64,000 bases of DNA from Sinorhizobium mexicanum (GTDB lineage Bacteria > Pseudomonadota > Alphaproteobacteria > Rhizobiales > Rhizobiaceae), in contig NZ_CP041238.1 in NCBI RefSeq assembly GCF_013488225.1, positions 3,001,501 through 3,065,500 on the forward strand, in the 5' to 3' direction. The translations under genes were made by a program, and so were the position numbers. Below the pieces are notes generated by a model. It saw only the letters and a program-made list of their open reading frames with translations. It searched no databases and was not told the origin of the DNA. Below are positions 8,664 to 17,626 of this stretch, in pieces. The stretch's first letter is position 1, and every line of letters starts with the position of its first letter.

Positions 8664-10889
8664 ATGCAGAGCAAAGGTAACGGGGTGCGTTTGAAGGACG
8701 TATTGGCGGGCGGTGTGGCGTTTGCGGGACTGCTGATCGCCGGAGCCACGCAGGCGCAGGATGGCAGCGCCACCACACTCGAAAGGCTGGTCGTTGAAGG
8801 CGGGGCGTCAGCGAACGGCAGCCCCACCGGCCCCGTTGAGGGCTACGTGGCCAAAGCGACCGCAACGGGGTCGAAAACGGCCACTCCGCTGACCGAAATC
8901 CCCCAGTCCGTCTCCGTCGTCGGTCGCGAGGAGTTGGACGATCGCGCCGTGGTCAACAAGATCGACGAAGCCTTGCGCTATACGCCCGGCGTCATGGCCG
9001 CACCCTTCGGCGTCGACGCCGATACGGACTGGTTCTACATTCGCGGTTTCGATGCCAGCCAGACGGGCGTGTTTCTCGACGGCCTCTCCCTCTCCAGCTA
9101 CGCATTCGGCAATTTCCAGATCGACCCCTTCATGCTGGAGCGGATCGAGGTGCTGAAGGGGCCGGCCTCCGTGCTCTATGGCGGCGCCAATCCGGGCGGC
9201 ATCATCAATCTGATCAGCAAACGGCCGCTTGACGAGCCGCTCTACTACACGGAAGTCGGCATCAACAGCGATGGCAACGCCTTCACGGGCTTGGACGTCA
9301 ACGACCGGCTGACCGAAGACGGGACGATTCGCTACCGGCTGACCGGAAAGATCGCCGGCGGCGACAATTACTCGGATTTCTCCGAAGACCTGCGGGGCTT
9401 CATCCTGCCGCAACTGACCTATGCCCCGGACGACGCGACCAACGTGACGGTATTCGGTCTGCTGCAAGGGCTCGACCAGGTTCATGTCGGCAACGGCTTC
9501 CTGCCCTATGTCGGAACTGTGGTCGACGCCCCCTATGGCAAGATCGACCGGGATGCCTACTTCGGCGAACCCGATATTGACGAGGGGACCTATGCCCAGC
9601 AGATGCTCGGCTATGAATTCAAGCACGATTTCGACAATGGATGGACCTTTAGCCAGAACGCGCGCTACGCCCATCTACACAAGCACGAGCGGAACCCTTA
9701 CCCCTACGGCTATGTTGGCCCGGGCTTCGGCAATGTCGAGCCCATCGGCCCGGATTACCTTCTGAACCGCATCGGATTCGAGGCGACGTCGAGGGTCGAC
9801 AGCTTCTCGATCGACAACCGGGCGGAGACGGATTTCGATCTCGGCGCCACGAACCACACTTTCCTCGCCGGCCTCGACTACAAATATTACCGCCTCGACC
9901 ATATAGGGGCGTCGGGAGGCGCCACGCCGATCAGCCCCACCGATCCGGTCTATGGTGTGCCCCAGGGGCCGACGGCCGTCTATATCAACCAGATCTTCAC
10001 CCAGCAGCAGATCGGCATCTATGCCCAGGATCAGGTGCGCTTCGGCGACGGTTGGCTCGTAACGCTCAATGGGCGCTACGACTATGTCGATACCGACCTC
10101 AAGAACGGCGCTACGGCCTGGGCCGGAGCCTCCAACTTCGGATATGATGACGGCGCGCTCAGCGGCCGGGCCGGCCTCGCTTACGAGTTCGACAACGGCT
10201 TGACGCCCTATGTAAGCGTCGCGACCTTCTTCAACCCTCTCGTGGGCTCACGCGACTCGAACCCTGATCCTGCGGTCACCACTTTGGTGCCTCTGAAGCC
10301 CGAAGAGGGCTACCAGTACGAAACAGGAATCAAATACGAGCCGACGTTTATCGACGGATTGTTAACCGCCTCCGTCTTCGAGATAACCAAGCAGAACGTC
10401 CAAGTGACCGAGCCCGTGCTCGGGCTCTCTACACAACTCGGCGAGGTGCGCTCCCGCGGGGTCGAGCTTGAAGGCAAGGTTAATCTTGATGAAAACTGGA
10501 AGGTCATCTCCGCTTTCAGCTATACCGATCTCGAGATCACCGAAGACACCAATCCGTCGCTGCTCGGCAAGTCACCCTATCTCATACCCGAAACGCAGGC
10601 CGCGCTGTGGCTCGACTACACGGTGACCAGCGGCGCCTTCGAAGGCGTGAGTCTCGGCGCCGGCGTTCGTTACCAGGGCGAATCCTGGGCCGATGCGGAA
10701 AATACCAAAAAGGTGCCGGATGCGACGCTCGTCGATGCCGCAATTCGATACGAGAAGAACGACTGGGCCGCATCCCTCAACGTCGCCAACCTCTTTGACA
10801 AGGAATATGTCAAGGGATGCCAGGGGCTCTTGACCTGCGGCTACGGCGAAAGCCGGACGATCACGTTGAAACTCAGCAAGACGTGGTAA
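8664..10889 (+). CDS. TonB-dependent ferric-siderophore receptor (FhuA/FoxA class)
   Basis: A 741-residue outer-membrane receptor with a signal peptide (about 1-31, cleavage after ATQAQA-like ...GATQAQ) and a plug domain (about 70-185; ...TEIPQSVSVVGREELDD, RIEVLKGPASVLYGGANPGG). The large beta-barrel follows, ending in the aromatic C-terminus LKLSKTW. IPQSVSVV and the barrel segment ENWKVISAFSYTDLEI are typical of hydroxamate-type siderophore receptors. The start at ATG 8664 is chosen because the signal peptide begins there; the frame is open further upstream. Its likely regulators are the adjacent AraC protein and RirA. The siderophore is not determined. Confidence 0.9.
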   Translation: MQSKGNGVRLKDVLAGGVAFAGLLIAGATQAQDGSATTLERLVVEGGASANGSPTGPVEGYVAKATATGSKTATPLTEIPQSVSVVGREELDDRAVVNKIDEALRYTPGVMAAPFGVDADTDWFYIRGFDASQTGVFLDGLSLSSYAFGNFQIDPFMLERIEVLKGPASVLYGGANPGGIINLISKRPLDEPLYYTEVGINSDGNAFTGLDVNDRLTEDGTIRYRLTGKIAGGDNYSDFSEDLRGFILPQLTYAPDDATNVTVFGLLQGLDQVHVGNGFLPYVGTVVDAPYGKIDRDAYFGEPDIDEGTYAQQMLGYEFKHDFDNGWTFSQNARYAHLHKHERNPYPYGYVGPGFGNVEPIGPDYLLNRIGFEATSRVDSFSIDNRAETDFDLGATNHTFLAGLDYKYYRLDHIGASGGATPISPTDPVYGVPQGPTAVYINQIFTQQQIGIYAQDQVRFGDGWLVTLNGRYDYVDTDLKNGATAWAGASNFGYDDGALSGRAGLAYEFDNGLTPYVSVATFFNPLVGSRDSNPDPAVTTLVPLKPEEGYQYETGIKYEPTFIDGLLTASVFEITKQNVQVTEPVLGLSTQLGEVRSRGVELEGKVNLDENWKVISAFSYTDLEITEDTNPSLLGKSPYLIPETQAALWLDYTVTSGAFEGVSLGAGVRYQGESWADAENTKKVPDATLVDAAIRYEKNDWAASLNVANLFDKEYVKGCQGLLTCGYGESRTITLKLSKTW

Positions 10890-10908
10890 CCGGATCTTGA
10901 ATCGCATT

Positions 10909-10943
10909 GTGAAGCGCCTGAATCGGATCTTCAGGCGCTTCAC
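10909..10943. terminator. Bidirectional terminator between receptor and ltrA genes
   Basis: GTGAAGCGCCTGAA pairs with TTCAGGCGCTTCAC in a 14-bp perfect stem with a 7-nt loop, placed between two convergent genes. The perfect symmetry allows use from both sides, although U-runs are weak. Confidence 0.75.
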
Positions 10944-10988
10944 CTAAAGTCATGATGTGCCTCGACAATCCCGTACCGAAGCATGCCC

Positions 10989-12266
10989 TCAATGCGCGCG
11001 CTGCTCGCCCCCGAGCGCGCGTTCGAGCGCCCGTGCCTTGTGGCGATGGCCGGCGCGTTCGTAACCGATGACGGTGATGATCGGCGCGAACATCAGAATA
11101 ATGAGGCTTACCGCCACGTCGATACCCGCCATTGCGGCTCCGACTGAAGTCGCCAGCACGAGGATCGTGGCAAGGAACTGCCAGAAATGGCGGCGCTCCG
11201 CCGCCCTGACTAGGTAGATGTACATGGCGTAAATCAAGCCTATGTAGATCGCGACCGGAACGGCAACGGTCATCACCGCCGCAACGGATGAAATATGCGC
11301 CTTGTCCTCGATATAGTAGGCGGCGACATGCAGACCCGCGCCCGTCGCGACGATTGCGGCGAAGATCGGCATGTGCCCATAACCCCATACGAGGGAGCGC
11401 TTGCGGAATTTGTGGAGGATTTCCGCGCTCGGCAGCGTGAAGTAAATCCACCACATGCCGAAGGTCAGCCCTGTGCCTGCGATGCAGACAAGGGCGACAT
11501 CGGCACTCCAGCCGTGCCCCTCGACCACCGCTGTCACGGAGGCGACCGTTCCAACCACTCCTTCGCCGAGCGCAATGATGGCGAGCAGGCTGTGGCGCTC
11601 GGCTATGTGGTGGGCATGCCAGGGCGTTCCGCCCTGGAACGATTCCCCGATCACCGGCCCGGCCATCTCAACCGCCGTCAGCACGACGACGAAGGCAAGC
11701 GTCACCAGCAGGGAGAAATCGATGAAGATCAGCACGATCCAGCCGATCTGCGCAATCGAGATGGCGATGGCATAGGTCGTACAAGCCTTTCTGCGGAGCG
11801 GGTCCTCTCGCGCCGCTCTGAGCCATTGGAACACCATGGCGACCCGCATCACCACGTAACCGAGCACCATGATGCCGTTGTTCAGGTTTTCGCCCTTGTC
11901 GATCGACTCGAACATAGGCGGAAGCCCGATGGCGAGAATGAGCACGCCGGCCATCTGCACCATCGTCACGCAACGAAACACCCAGTCGTCGGTATCGTAG
12001 GCGGATGCGAACCAGGAAAAGTTCACCCACGCCCAGCAGATCGCAAACGTCGCGAAGCCGAAGCCGATCAGTCCGGCCTTGACGTGCCCCTCGGCAAGGA
12101 GATGGGCAAGTTGTGCGGCAGCAAGGCTGAAGGCGATGACGAAGGTCAGGTCAAAGAGCAGTTCCAGCGGCGTAGCTGCGCGATGGCTCTCGTGCGGATC
12201 CCGACCGCTCATTCTGGCGACATGATGAGCAACCGAATGCGGCTTGGATGGCGGGATCTCGGACAT
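10989..12266 (-). CDS. ltrA: Low-temperature-requirement A (LtrA) family membrane protein
   Basis: A 425-residue polytopic membrane protein of the LtrA family (first noted in Listeria cold-growth mutants; biochemical function unknown). The family N-terminal motif TPLELLFDLTFVIAFSLAA (about residues 32-50) is clear, as is the central HHIAERHSLLAIIALGEGVVG with conserved His, Glu and Arg residues. About ten to eleven hydrophobic helices can be counted. It is transcribed alone on the minus strand, downstream of the LuxR-type gene with a 73-bp gap, so the two may share a transcript. Confidence 0.85.
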   Translation of the reverse strand: MSEIPPSKPHSVAHHVARMSGRDPHESHRAATPLELLFDLTFVIAFSLAAAQLAHLLAEGHVKAGLIGFGFATFAICWAWVNFSWFASAYDTDDWVFRCVTMVQMAGVLILAIGLPPMFESIDKGENLNNGIMVLGYVVMRVAMVFQWLRAAREDPLRRKACTTYAIAISIAQIGWIVLIFIDFSLLVTLAFVVVLTAVEMAGPVIGESFQGGTPWHAHHIAERHSLLAIIALGEGVVGTVASVTAVVEGHGWSADVALVCIAGTGLTFGMWWIYFTLPSAEILHKFRKRSLVWGYGHMPIFAAIVATGAGLHVAAYYIEDKAHISSVAAVMTVAVPVAIYIGLIYAMYIYLVRAAERRHFWQFLATILVLATSVGAAMAGIDVAVSLIILMFAPIITVIGYERAGHRHKARALERALGGEQRAH

Positions 12267-12339
12267 TGAACGCTCCGGCTCTTTAAGGGACTGCGGGCAT
12301 CCTCAAATATTCCCTGGAAGCCAGTCAAGGCCGCGCGCC

Positions 12340-13143
12340 TTACTGACCGAGATTCTTGAGGTAGAGCGAAAGAAGCTGGGTCTGAGAGGAGATGCCGAGC
12401 TTGCGATAGACGTTGCGCCGGTGGACCTTCACCGTGCCCGTCGAGATGCCGAGTTTGAGGCCGATCGACTCTGACGAATGCCCCTGAAGCACCAATTCGA
12501 TGATCGCCGCCTCCCTTTCGGTCAGGTTCAGATGTTGCCAGACGCCGTCGGCGGGCGGATGCGCCGCCTTTCGCCGGCTCCGCCCTGTCTTCGCCAGTGC
12601 CACGTCGAAGCGGCGGCCGAGATCGGCCCAGTGATGGCGCACGAGCGCCGCCACCAACGGCTCGGCCCTCTTGAGCAAAGCGAATTCTGCCGCGCTGAAG
12701 CTGCCGGTCGCCTCACGCCGCATCAGCGAGAGGACGACAGTGATCTCATCGCTGATCGGCACGAAAAAGCCGACCTCCTCCGCAAGCCCGGTCTGGACGT
12801 AATAGGTGCGATAGTACTCGCTGGAGAAAAACCGATCCGGCGCCAGTTCCCGCATCCGCCAGACGCCAGGCTTCGGCGCGCATGCGGCATGATAGAAGGG
12901 ATCGAGCAGATAGGGCCCGGCCTGATAGAGACTGACGAAAAGAACGTGATCCTTCGCGTCGAAGGTGCTGTAAAGATCGATCGGACGTTCCTTGCCGCGA
13001 TAGGCGAAGACGACGACGTAATCGAAGTTCATCAGGGTCGACATCAGCCGACGAAATGCGCCACCGACGGCCTGGTCCTCCATCGGCGCACCGTCGACCA
13101 ACGGCGCCAGCGCCTGAAAAAGCCCATCGAGGTCGATACTCAA
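12340..13143 (-). CDS. LuxR-family transcriptional regulator
   Basis: About 267 residues. The C-terminal LuxR HTH (about 200-262) is clear: LNLTEREAAIIELVLQGHSS, GISTGTVKVHRRNVYRKLGI. The N-terminal 190 residues do not show the acyl-homoserine-lactone-domain signature and look like an uncharacterised sensor domain. The start is uncertain: no ATG precedes the conserved N-terminal region. TTG at 13143 is used here; ATG at 13083 and a TTG at 13197 are alternatives. It is divergent from the PotABCD-like importer at 13429, so it is the best candidate for that operon's regulator. Confidence 0.8.
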   Translation of the reverse strand: MSIDLDGLFQALAPLVDGAPMEDQAVGGAFRRLMSTLMNFDYVVVFAYRGKERPIDLYSTFDAKDHVLFVSLYQAGPYLLDPFYHAACAPKPGVWRMRELAPDRFFSSEYYRTYYVQTGLAEEVGFFVPISDEITVVLSLMRREATGSFSAAEFALLKRAEPLVAALVRHHWADLGRRFDVALAKTGRSRRKAAHPPADGVWQHLNLTEREAAIIELVLQGHSSESIGLKLGISTGTVKVHRRNVYRKLGISSQTQLLSLYLKNLGQ

Positions 13144-13428
13144 CCGCGCTCCCCGCCCGATTTTCCCGCTTCCGGGTATACTCCTTCCACAGGGCAATCC
13201 GGGTTGAAATACCTCTCTTGGGGTATATACCAGCGCCGCCGCATTTGACTAGGCTGATCGCTAATGACGGTGGAAGTAGCGGCCTCCTGCATGTTTCTTA
13301 GATCGCAGCCGATTTAGAGATAAGAACATGCAGCAATTTCAAAGTGCTACAGCGTGCTTCGCAAGTCCGATAAGACGCGCGGCGCTGTAGGAACGCCACA
13401 TCTTCAAAAACAACCGCAGGGAACAGAC
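13144..13428. promoter_or_regulatory. Divergent promoter region, LuxR gene / importer operon
   Basis: This 285-bp region holds a perfect 10-bp palindrome GGTATATACC (13222-13231) next to a looser inverted repeat ATACC/GGTAT, a plausible site for the LuxR-type protein. Its importer-proximal part carries a copy of a dispersed palindromic repeat (13332-13391). No gene is visible. Confidence 0.4.
13332..13391. repeat. Dispersed palindromic intergenic repeat, copy 1 (TTCAAAGTGCTACAGCG...CGCTGTAG)
   Basis: The arms GCTACAGCG and CGCTGTAG flank a short variable centre, preceded by TTCAAAGT. Related copies occur at about 45711-45767 and 47276-47334. All three are intergenic. Confidence 0.7.
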
Positions 13429-14547
13429 GTGACATCCGCTTCGACGAACGACATCGAATTCCGTTCGGTCGCCAAACGCTATGGCAGCGTGACGGCAGTC
13501 TCGGACATCAACCTCGCGGTGCCGAAGGGCGCCTTCGTGGCGCTGCTTGGCCCTTCCGGCTGCGGCAAGACCACCTGCCTGCGGATGATCGGGGGCTTTG
13601 AGCAACCGAGCGAAGGCACGGTTTATGTCGGCGGCCAGCCGATGAACGGCGTGCCTGCCTATCGCCGACCGGTCAACATGGTATTCCAGCAATATGCGCT
13701 GTTCCCGCATCTCGATGTCGAACAGAACGTCGCCTATGGCTTGAAGCAGATGCGCCCGCGCATCGCCGCCGGCGAGATCAGCCGCCGGGCGCAGGAGGCG
13801 CTGGAGATGGTGCGCCTCGGAGGCTTCGGCAAGCGCCGCATCCACGAGATGTCCGGTGGCCAGCAGCAGCGCGTGGCACTCGCCCGTGCGATCGTGAACA
13901 AACCGAAGGTGCTGCTCCTCGACGAGCCGCTGGCCGCTCTCGACAAGAAGCTGCGGACGGCCATGCAGATCGAACTCCAGAGCCTGCAGCGCGAACTCGG
14001 CATCACCTTCGTCCTTGTCACGCACGACCAGGAGGAAGCGCTGTCGATGAGCGATCTCGTTTGCGTCATGAGCACCGGCCGGATCGTCCAGATCGGACCG
14101 CCGCAGGAGATCTACGACCGCCCGGCGAGCCTCTTCGTCGCCGACTTCGTCGGCAAGACCAACCGCATAGCGGCGACCATCGACGCGGGCACGAATTCGA
14201 TCCGGCTGGCGAACGGCGTCGGCCTCCCGAAACCCGCGAGCGCCAACGGCACGCTCGGCGCGGCCATGGTTGCGCTCCGCCCGGAGGCGATCAGCCTCGT
14301 CCGCGATGGCGCGGCGACGCTTCAAGGCACAGTCACCCACCGCATCTTCCTGGGCTCGTCGGTCGAATATTCTGTCGAGGTCGATGGCCTCGGCGACTTC
14401 CTGGTGACCGCCGACCGCCGGAGCCTCAACGAAAGCGATCTCGCGGAGCCCGGCGAACGGATCGGACTCGCCTTCGACCCCAATGCACTTCACGTCTTTC
14501 CGGCCTCAACCGCCGGATCTGCTGCCATCACTACACGTCAACGATAA
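13429..14547 (+). CDS. ABC transporter ATP-binding protein (PotA-type)
   Basis: A 372-residue ATPase of the spermidine/putrescine class: Walker A GPSGCGKTT (about 43-51), Q-loop MVFQQYALFPHL, signature MSGGQQQRVALARAI, Walker B LLLDEPLAALD, switch His in VTHDQEEAL, and a C-terminal TOBE region. It starts at GTG 13429 with AGGGA six bases upstream; the frame runs back to 13354, but that part is repeat DNA. It is the first gene of the ATPase-binding protein-permease-permease-SDR operon that converges on the ergothioneine-type operon. Confidence 0.9.
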   Translation: MTSASTNDIEFRSVAKRYGSVTAVSDINLAVPKGAFVALLGPSGCGKTTCLRMIGGFEQPSEGTVYVGGQPMNGVPAYRRPVNMVFQQYALFPHLDVEQNVAYGLKQMRPRIAAGEISRRAQEALEMVRLGGFGKRRIHEMSGGQQQRVALARAIVNKPKVLLLDEPLAALDKKLRTAMQIELQSLQRELGITFVLVTHDQEEALSMSDLVCVMSTGRIVQIGPPQEIYDRPASLFVADFVGKTNRIAATIDAGTNSIRLANGVGLPKPASANGTLGAAMVALRPEAISLVRDGAATLQGTVTHRIFLGSSVEYSVEVDGLGDFLVTADRRSLNESDLAEPGERIGLAFDPNALHVFPASTAGSAAITTRQR

Positions 14548-14559
14548 GGGAACAGCATC

Positions 14560-15720
14560 ATGACCAAGTGGTACAGAGAGAATGCCCCGATCACCGCCGG
14601 CAAGCTTGCCGATGAACTGATGCGCCTGAAGCGCGGCTCGGTCACGCGCCGCCACTTCCTCGGCGTCACCGGCCTCGGCCTTGCGACCGCCGTCTTGGCG
14701 CGCCAGCCCGGACTCTTCAATTCCACCGCTTTCGCCGGCGACCTCGGCTCCCAGATGTCGATCGCGACCTGGCCGAACTACCACGACCCCGCGACCTTCG
14801 AGGCCTTCACCGCTGCCACCGGCGTTGCCGTCGAAGTCAACGTGTTCGGCTCGAACGAGGAAATGCTGGCGAAGCTCCAGGCGGGCGGCACCGGCTGGGA
14901 CCTCTTCGTTCCGACCAACTACACGATCTCGACCTATGCGAAACTCGGCCTGATTGACGAGCTCGACCTGTCGAAACTGCCGAACTACGACGCCTCGACC
15001 GAGACCGCGCGCTTCACCAACGAGGGCATCGTCGAGGGCAAGACCTATGCCGTGCCGAAAAACTGGGGCACGACCGGGATCGCCGTGAACTCCAGCAAGA
15101 TCAAGACGCCGGTCACGAGCTGGAAAGAGTTCTTCGACGTGGCAATGACCGAGGCGGATGGCCGCGCCATGGTGCACGACTACCAGCTCACAACCATCGG
15201 CAATGCGCTGGTCTCGCTTGGGTTTTCCTTCAACTCGGTCAAGCCGGACGAACTCGCCAAGGCCGAGGAACTGCTGATCAAGGTGAAGCCGCATCTTTAT
15301 GCGATCAACAGCGATTACCAGCCGTCGATGCGCGCGACCGACGCCTGGATGACCATGTGCTGGACCAATGACGGCGCCCAGCTCAACCGCGACATCCCAG
15401 AAATCCAGTTCACCCTCGGCAAGGATGGCGGCGAGATCTGGTCGGATTTCTACGCCATCCCGAAGAGTGCGGCCAACAAGGCGGCCGGCTATGCGCTACT
15501 CAACTACCTGATGACGCCGGAAAACGCCGTCAAGGAGCACATCGCCAACGGCGCGCCGACGACCGACAGCCGCGTCCTGAAGCTGCTGCCGGCCGAGGTC
15601 ACTTCGAACAAGATCGTCTATCCGGACGAAGCGGCGCTGACGCCGCTTGAATTCGGCGCCGCCGTGACGCTCACCGATCCCGGCCGTGCCGAGCTGATGG
15701 CGCGTTTCAAGTCGGCGTGA
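14560..15720 (+). CDS. ABC transporter substrate-binding protein (PotD-like), Tat-exported
   Basis: A 386-residue binding protein with a long N-terminus carrying a twin-arginine motif (RRHFLG, about residues 30-35) and a hydrophobic stretch, so export folded through Tat is likely. The mature part begins GDLGSQMSIATWPNYHDPAT, and the pattern WDLFVPTNYTISTYAKLGLI is typical of the PotD/PotF polyamine-binding class. The ligand is probably cationic, but whether a polyamine or another nitrogenous cation cannot be read by eye. Proximity to the operon at 18408-25888 makes a betaine-type ligand such as ergothioneine a testable idea. Confidence 0.88.
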   Translation: MTKWYRENAPITAGKLADELMRLKRGSVTRRHFLGVTGLGLATAVLARQPGLFNSTAFAGDLGSQMSIATWPNYHDPATFEAFTAATGVAVEVNVFGSNEEMLAKLQAGGTGWDLFVPTNYTISTYAKLGLIDELDLSKLPNYDASTETARFTNEGIVEGKTYAVPKNWGTTGIAVNSSKIKTPVTSWKEFFDVAMTEADGRAMVHDYQLTTIGNALVSLGFSFNSVKPDELAKAEELLIKVKPHLYAINSDYQPSMRATDAWMTMCWTNDGAQLNRDIPEIQFTLGKDGGEIWSDFYAIPKSAANKAAGYALLNYLMTPENAVKEHIANGAPTTDSRVLKLLPAEVTSNKIVYPDEAALTPLEFGAAVTLTDPGRAELMARFKSA

Positions 15721-15732
15721 TTTCGAAATCTG

Positions 15733-15902
15733 CCCCTCACCCTAGCCCTCTCCCCGCATGCGGGGAGAGGGGACAAGGAAGTGCCACTCGCCGCTTTCTT
15801 TCGCCTCATCAGTGCAGATGAGAGGAAACAAAGTGGGTGCCGCGAGTCACCTTCTCCCCGTCAAAACGGGGGAGAAGGTGGCCGGCAGGCCGGATGAGGG
15901 GC
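15733..15902. repeat. RIME-type intergenic palindromic element
   Basis: Two GC-rich palindromes, CTCTCCCCGCATGCGGGGAGAG and CCTTCTCCCCGTC...GGGGGAGAAGG, are bounded by CCCCTCACCC and GGATGAGGGGC. This is the Rhizobium-specific intergenic mosaic element. It separates the binding-protein and permease genes of one operon and may act as an mRNA-stabilising structure. Confidence 0.88.
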
Positions 15903-15937
15903 AGATCTTGAACGTGCAATCTGACGGACCGAACTTC

Positions 15938-16804
15938 ATGCAAGCGGCAATGAACACGAAGAGGAACCTGGTGACGACAGCGCTGGTTGCGCCGGCGGCC
16001 GCGTGGCTTTGCATCTTCCTCGTGCTTCCCTTCATCGCCATGCTCGTCTTCGCCTTCGGCGAGCGCGCGCCGGAAGGTGGGTATCAGGCGGCCTTCACCT
16101 TCGCCCAGTTCGCCAAACTGCCAACGCGGGCGGCCGCCTTCTGGAACACGCTGGTGCTTGCACCCGCCGGCGCGCTCCTCTGCCTGCTGGTCGCCTATCC
16201 CGTCGCCTATTATCTCGCCGTCAGGGCGAACCCGCGCTATCGCCTCATCCTCGTTTCGCTCGTGGTCGTGCCGTTCTGGACGAGCCTGCTCGTGCGCACT
16301 TACGCCTGGATGTACATCCTCGGCTCGCGCGGCATTCCCAATCTGCTCGCGATGATCGGCATCGAGGACGTGCGCATGCTGAACACGCCCGGGGCGGTCC
16401 TCCTCGGCATCGTCTATGGCTACCTGCCGCTGATGATCATGCCGATCTATGTCAGCCTCGAAAAGCTCGACCGCCGGCTGCTGGAGGCTTCCGCCGATCT
16501 CGGCGCCAAGCCGGTCTCCACCTTCTTCGGCGTCACCCTGCCGCTTTCGCTACCTGGTGTGATGACCGGCGTCGCGCTCGTCACCATCCTGCTCCTCGGC
16601 GAGTACCTGATCCCGCAGCTTCTCGGCGGCGGCAAGGTCTTCTTCATCGGCAATGCGCTCGTCGATCTCTTCCTGCAATCACGTAACTGGCCTTTCGGGT
16701 CGGCGATCGCCGTGACCCTGGTCGCCGTCGTCGTGGTGGTGCTGATGGTGGCGATGCGGATCGCCTGGAAGGTCGCCGGCACAAGACAGGTGGACCTCGT
16801 CTGA
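15938..16804 (+). CDS. ABC transporter permease (PotB-type)
   Basis: A 288-residue inner-membrane permease with six hydrophobic helices and the EAA loop LLEASADLGAKPVSTFFGVT (about residues 180-200). The frame is open back to 15758, but that part lies in the RIME element; the ATG at 15938 (or 15950) is the sensible start. The stop overlaps the ATG of the next permease by one base. It partners with the gene at 16804. Confidence 0.88.
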   Translation: MQAAMNTKRNLVTTALVAPAAAWLCIFLVLPFIAMLVFAFGERAPEGGYQAAFTFAQFAKLPTRAAAFWNTLVLAPAGALLCLLVAYPVAYYLAVRANPRYRLILVSLVVVPFWTSLLVRTYAWMYILGSRGIPNLLAMIGIEDVRMLNTPGAVLLGIVYGYLPLMIMPIYVSLEKLDRRLLEASADLGAKPVSTFFGVTLPLSLPGVMTGVALVTILLLGEYLIPQLLGGGKVFFIGNALVDLFLQSRNWPFGSAIAVTLVAVVVVVLMVAMRIAWKVAGTRQVDLV

Positions 16805-17622
16805 TGCGCGCCTTCATCTCCTCCGTCTATCTCTTCCTCTATGCGCCGATCGCGCTGGTCGTGCTGTTCTCCTTCAATGCCGGCCGCAATGCGAGCGAGT
16901 TCACCGGCTTTTCGACCGCCTGGTACGGCAAGGCTCTCGGCAACACTTTCCTGGTCTCGGCGCTGCAAAACAGCCTGATGATCGCCTTTACGAGTGCGGC
17001 GCTCGCGGCCGTCTTCGGCACGATGGCAGCACTCGGCATGGAGCGGCTCGGCACGCGCACGCGCGCCGTCTTCGATGCCTTGTTCGCTGCGGCGATCGTC
17101 GTGCCGGGCGTCGTCATCGGTATTGCCACCCTGGTCGCGCTCGTCGCCGTGTTCTCGTTCGTCAATCCGGCGCTGGCGACAATCTGGCCGGGCGATCAGC
17201 CGCCGCAGCTCGGCCTCGGCTACGGCTCGATCATCGCCGCCCACGGCCTTTTCTCGATGGCGCTCGTAACCATGATCGTCAAGGCGCGGATCGCGAGCCT
17301 CGGCCGCGACATCGTCGAAGCGTCGAGCGATCTCTACGCGACGCCCCTCACCACTTTCCGCCTGATCGTGCTGCCGCAGATCCTGCCGTCGATTCTTGCC
17401 GGCTTCCTGCTCGCCTTCACCTTCTCCTTCGACGATTTCATCATCGCCTTCTTCGTCGCCGGTTCGAAGACGACCCTGCCGATCTATGTCTTCGCCTCGA
17501 TCCGCCGCGGCGTGACGCCGGAAATCAATGCGATTGCGACGCTGGTATTGGCCGCCTCGCTGCTCCTGATCCTGACTGCGCGCCTTCTGATGCGCGAAAA
17601 GAAAAGCAAATCCGGGGAGTGA
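16804..17622 (+). CDS. ABC transporter permease (PotC-type)
   Basis: A 272-residue permease subunit with an N-terminal YLFLYAPIALVVLFSFN signature of PotC proteins and the EAA loop VEASSDLYATPLTTFRLIVL (about residues 170-190). Its start overlaps the previous stop (TGATG), and the SDR gene begins four bases after its stop, so five genes form one transcription unit. Confidence 0.88.
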   Translation: MRAFISSVYLFLYAPIALVVLFSFNAGRNASEFTGFSTAWYGKALGNTFLVSALQNSLMIAFTSAALAAVFGTMAALGMERLGTRTRAVFDALFAAAIVVPGVVIGIATLVALVAVFSFVNPALATIWPGDQPPQLGLGYGSIIAAHGLFSMALVTMIVKARIASLGRDIVEASSDLYATPLTTFRLIVLPQILPSILAGFLLAFTFSFDDFIIAFFVAGSKTTLPIYVFASIRRGVTPEINAIATLVLAASLLLILTARLLMREKKSKSGE

Positions 17623-17626
17623 AACA

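Noticed and set aside
11295..12269. 324-codon plus-strand frame opposite ltrA
   Set aside because: The translation is charged and repetitive, as expected for antisense of a membrane protein; LtrA motifs on the minus strand are clear.
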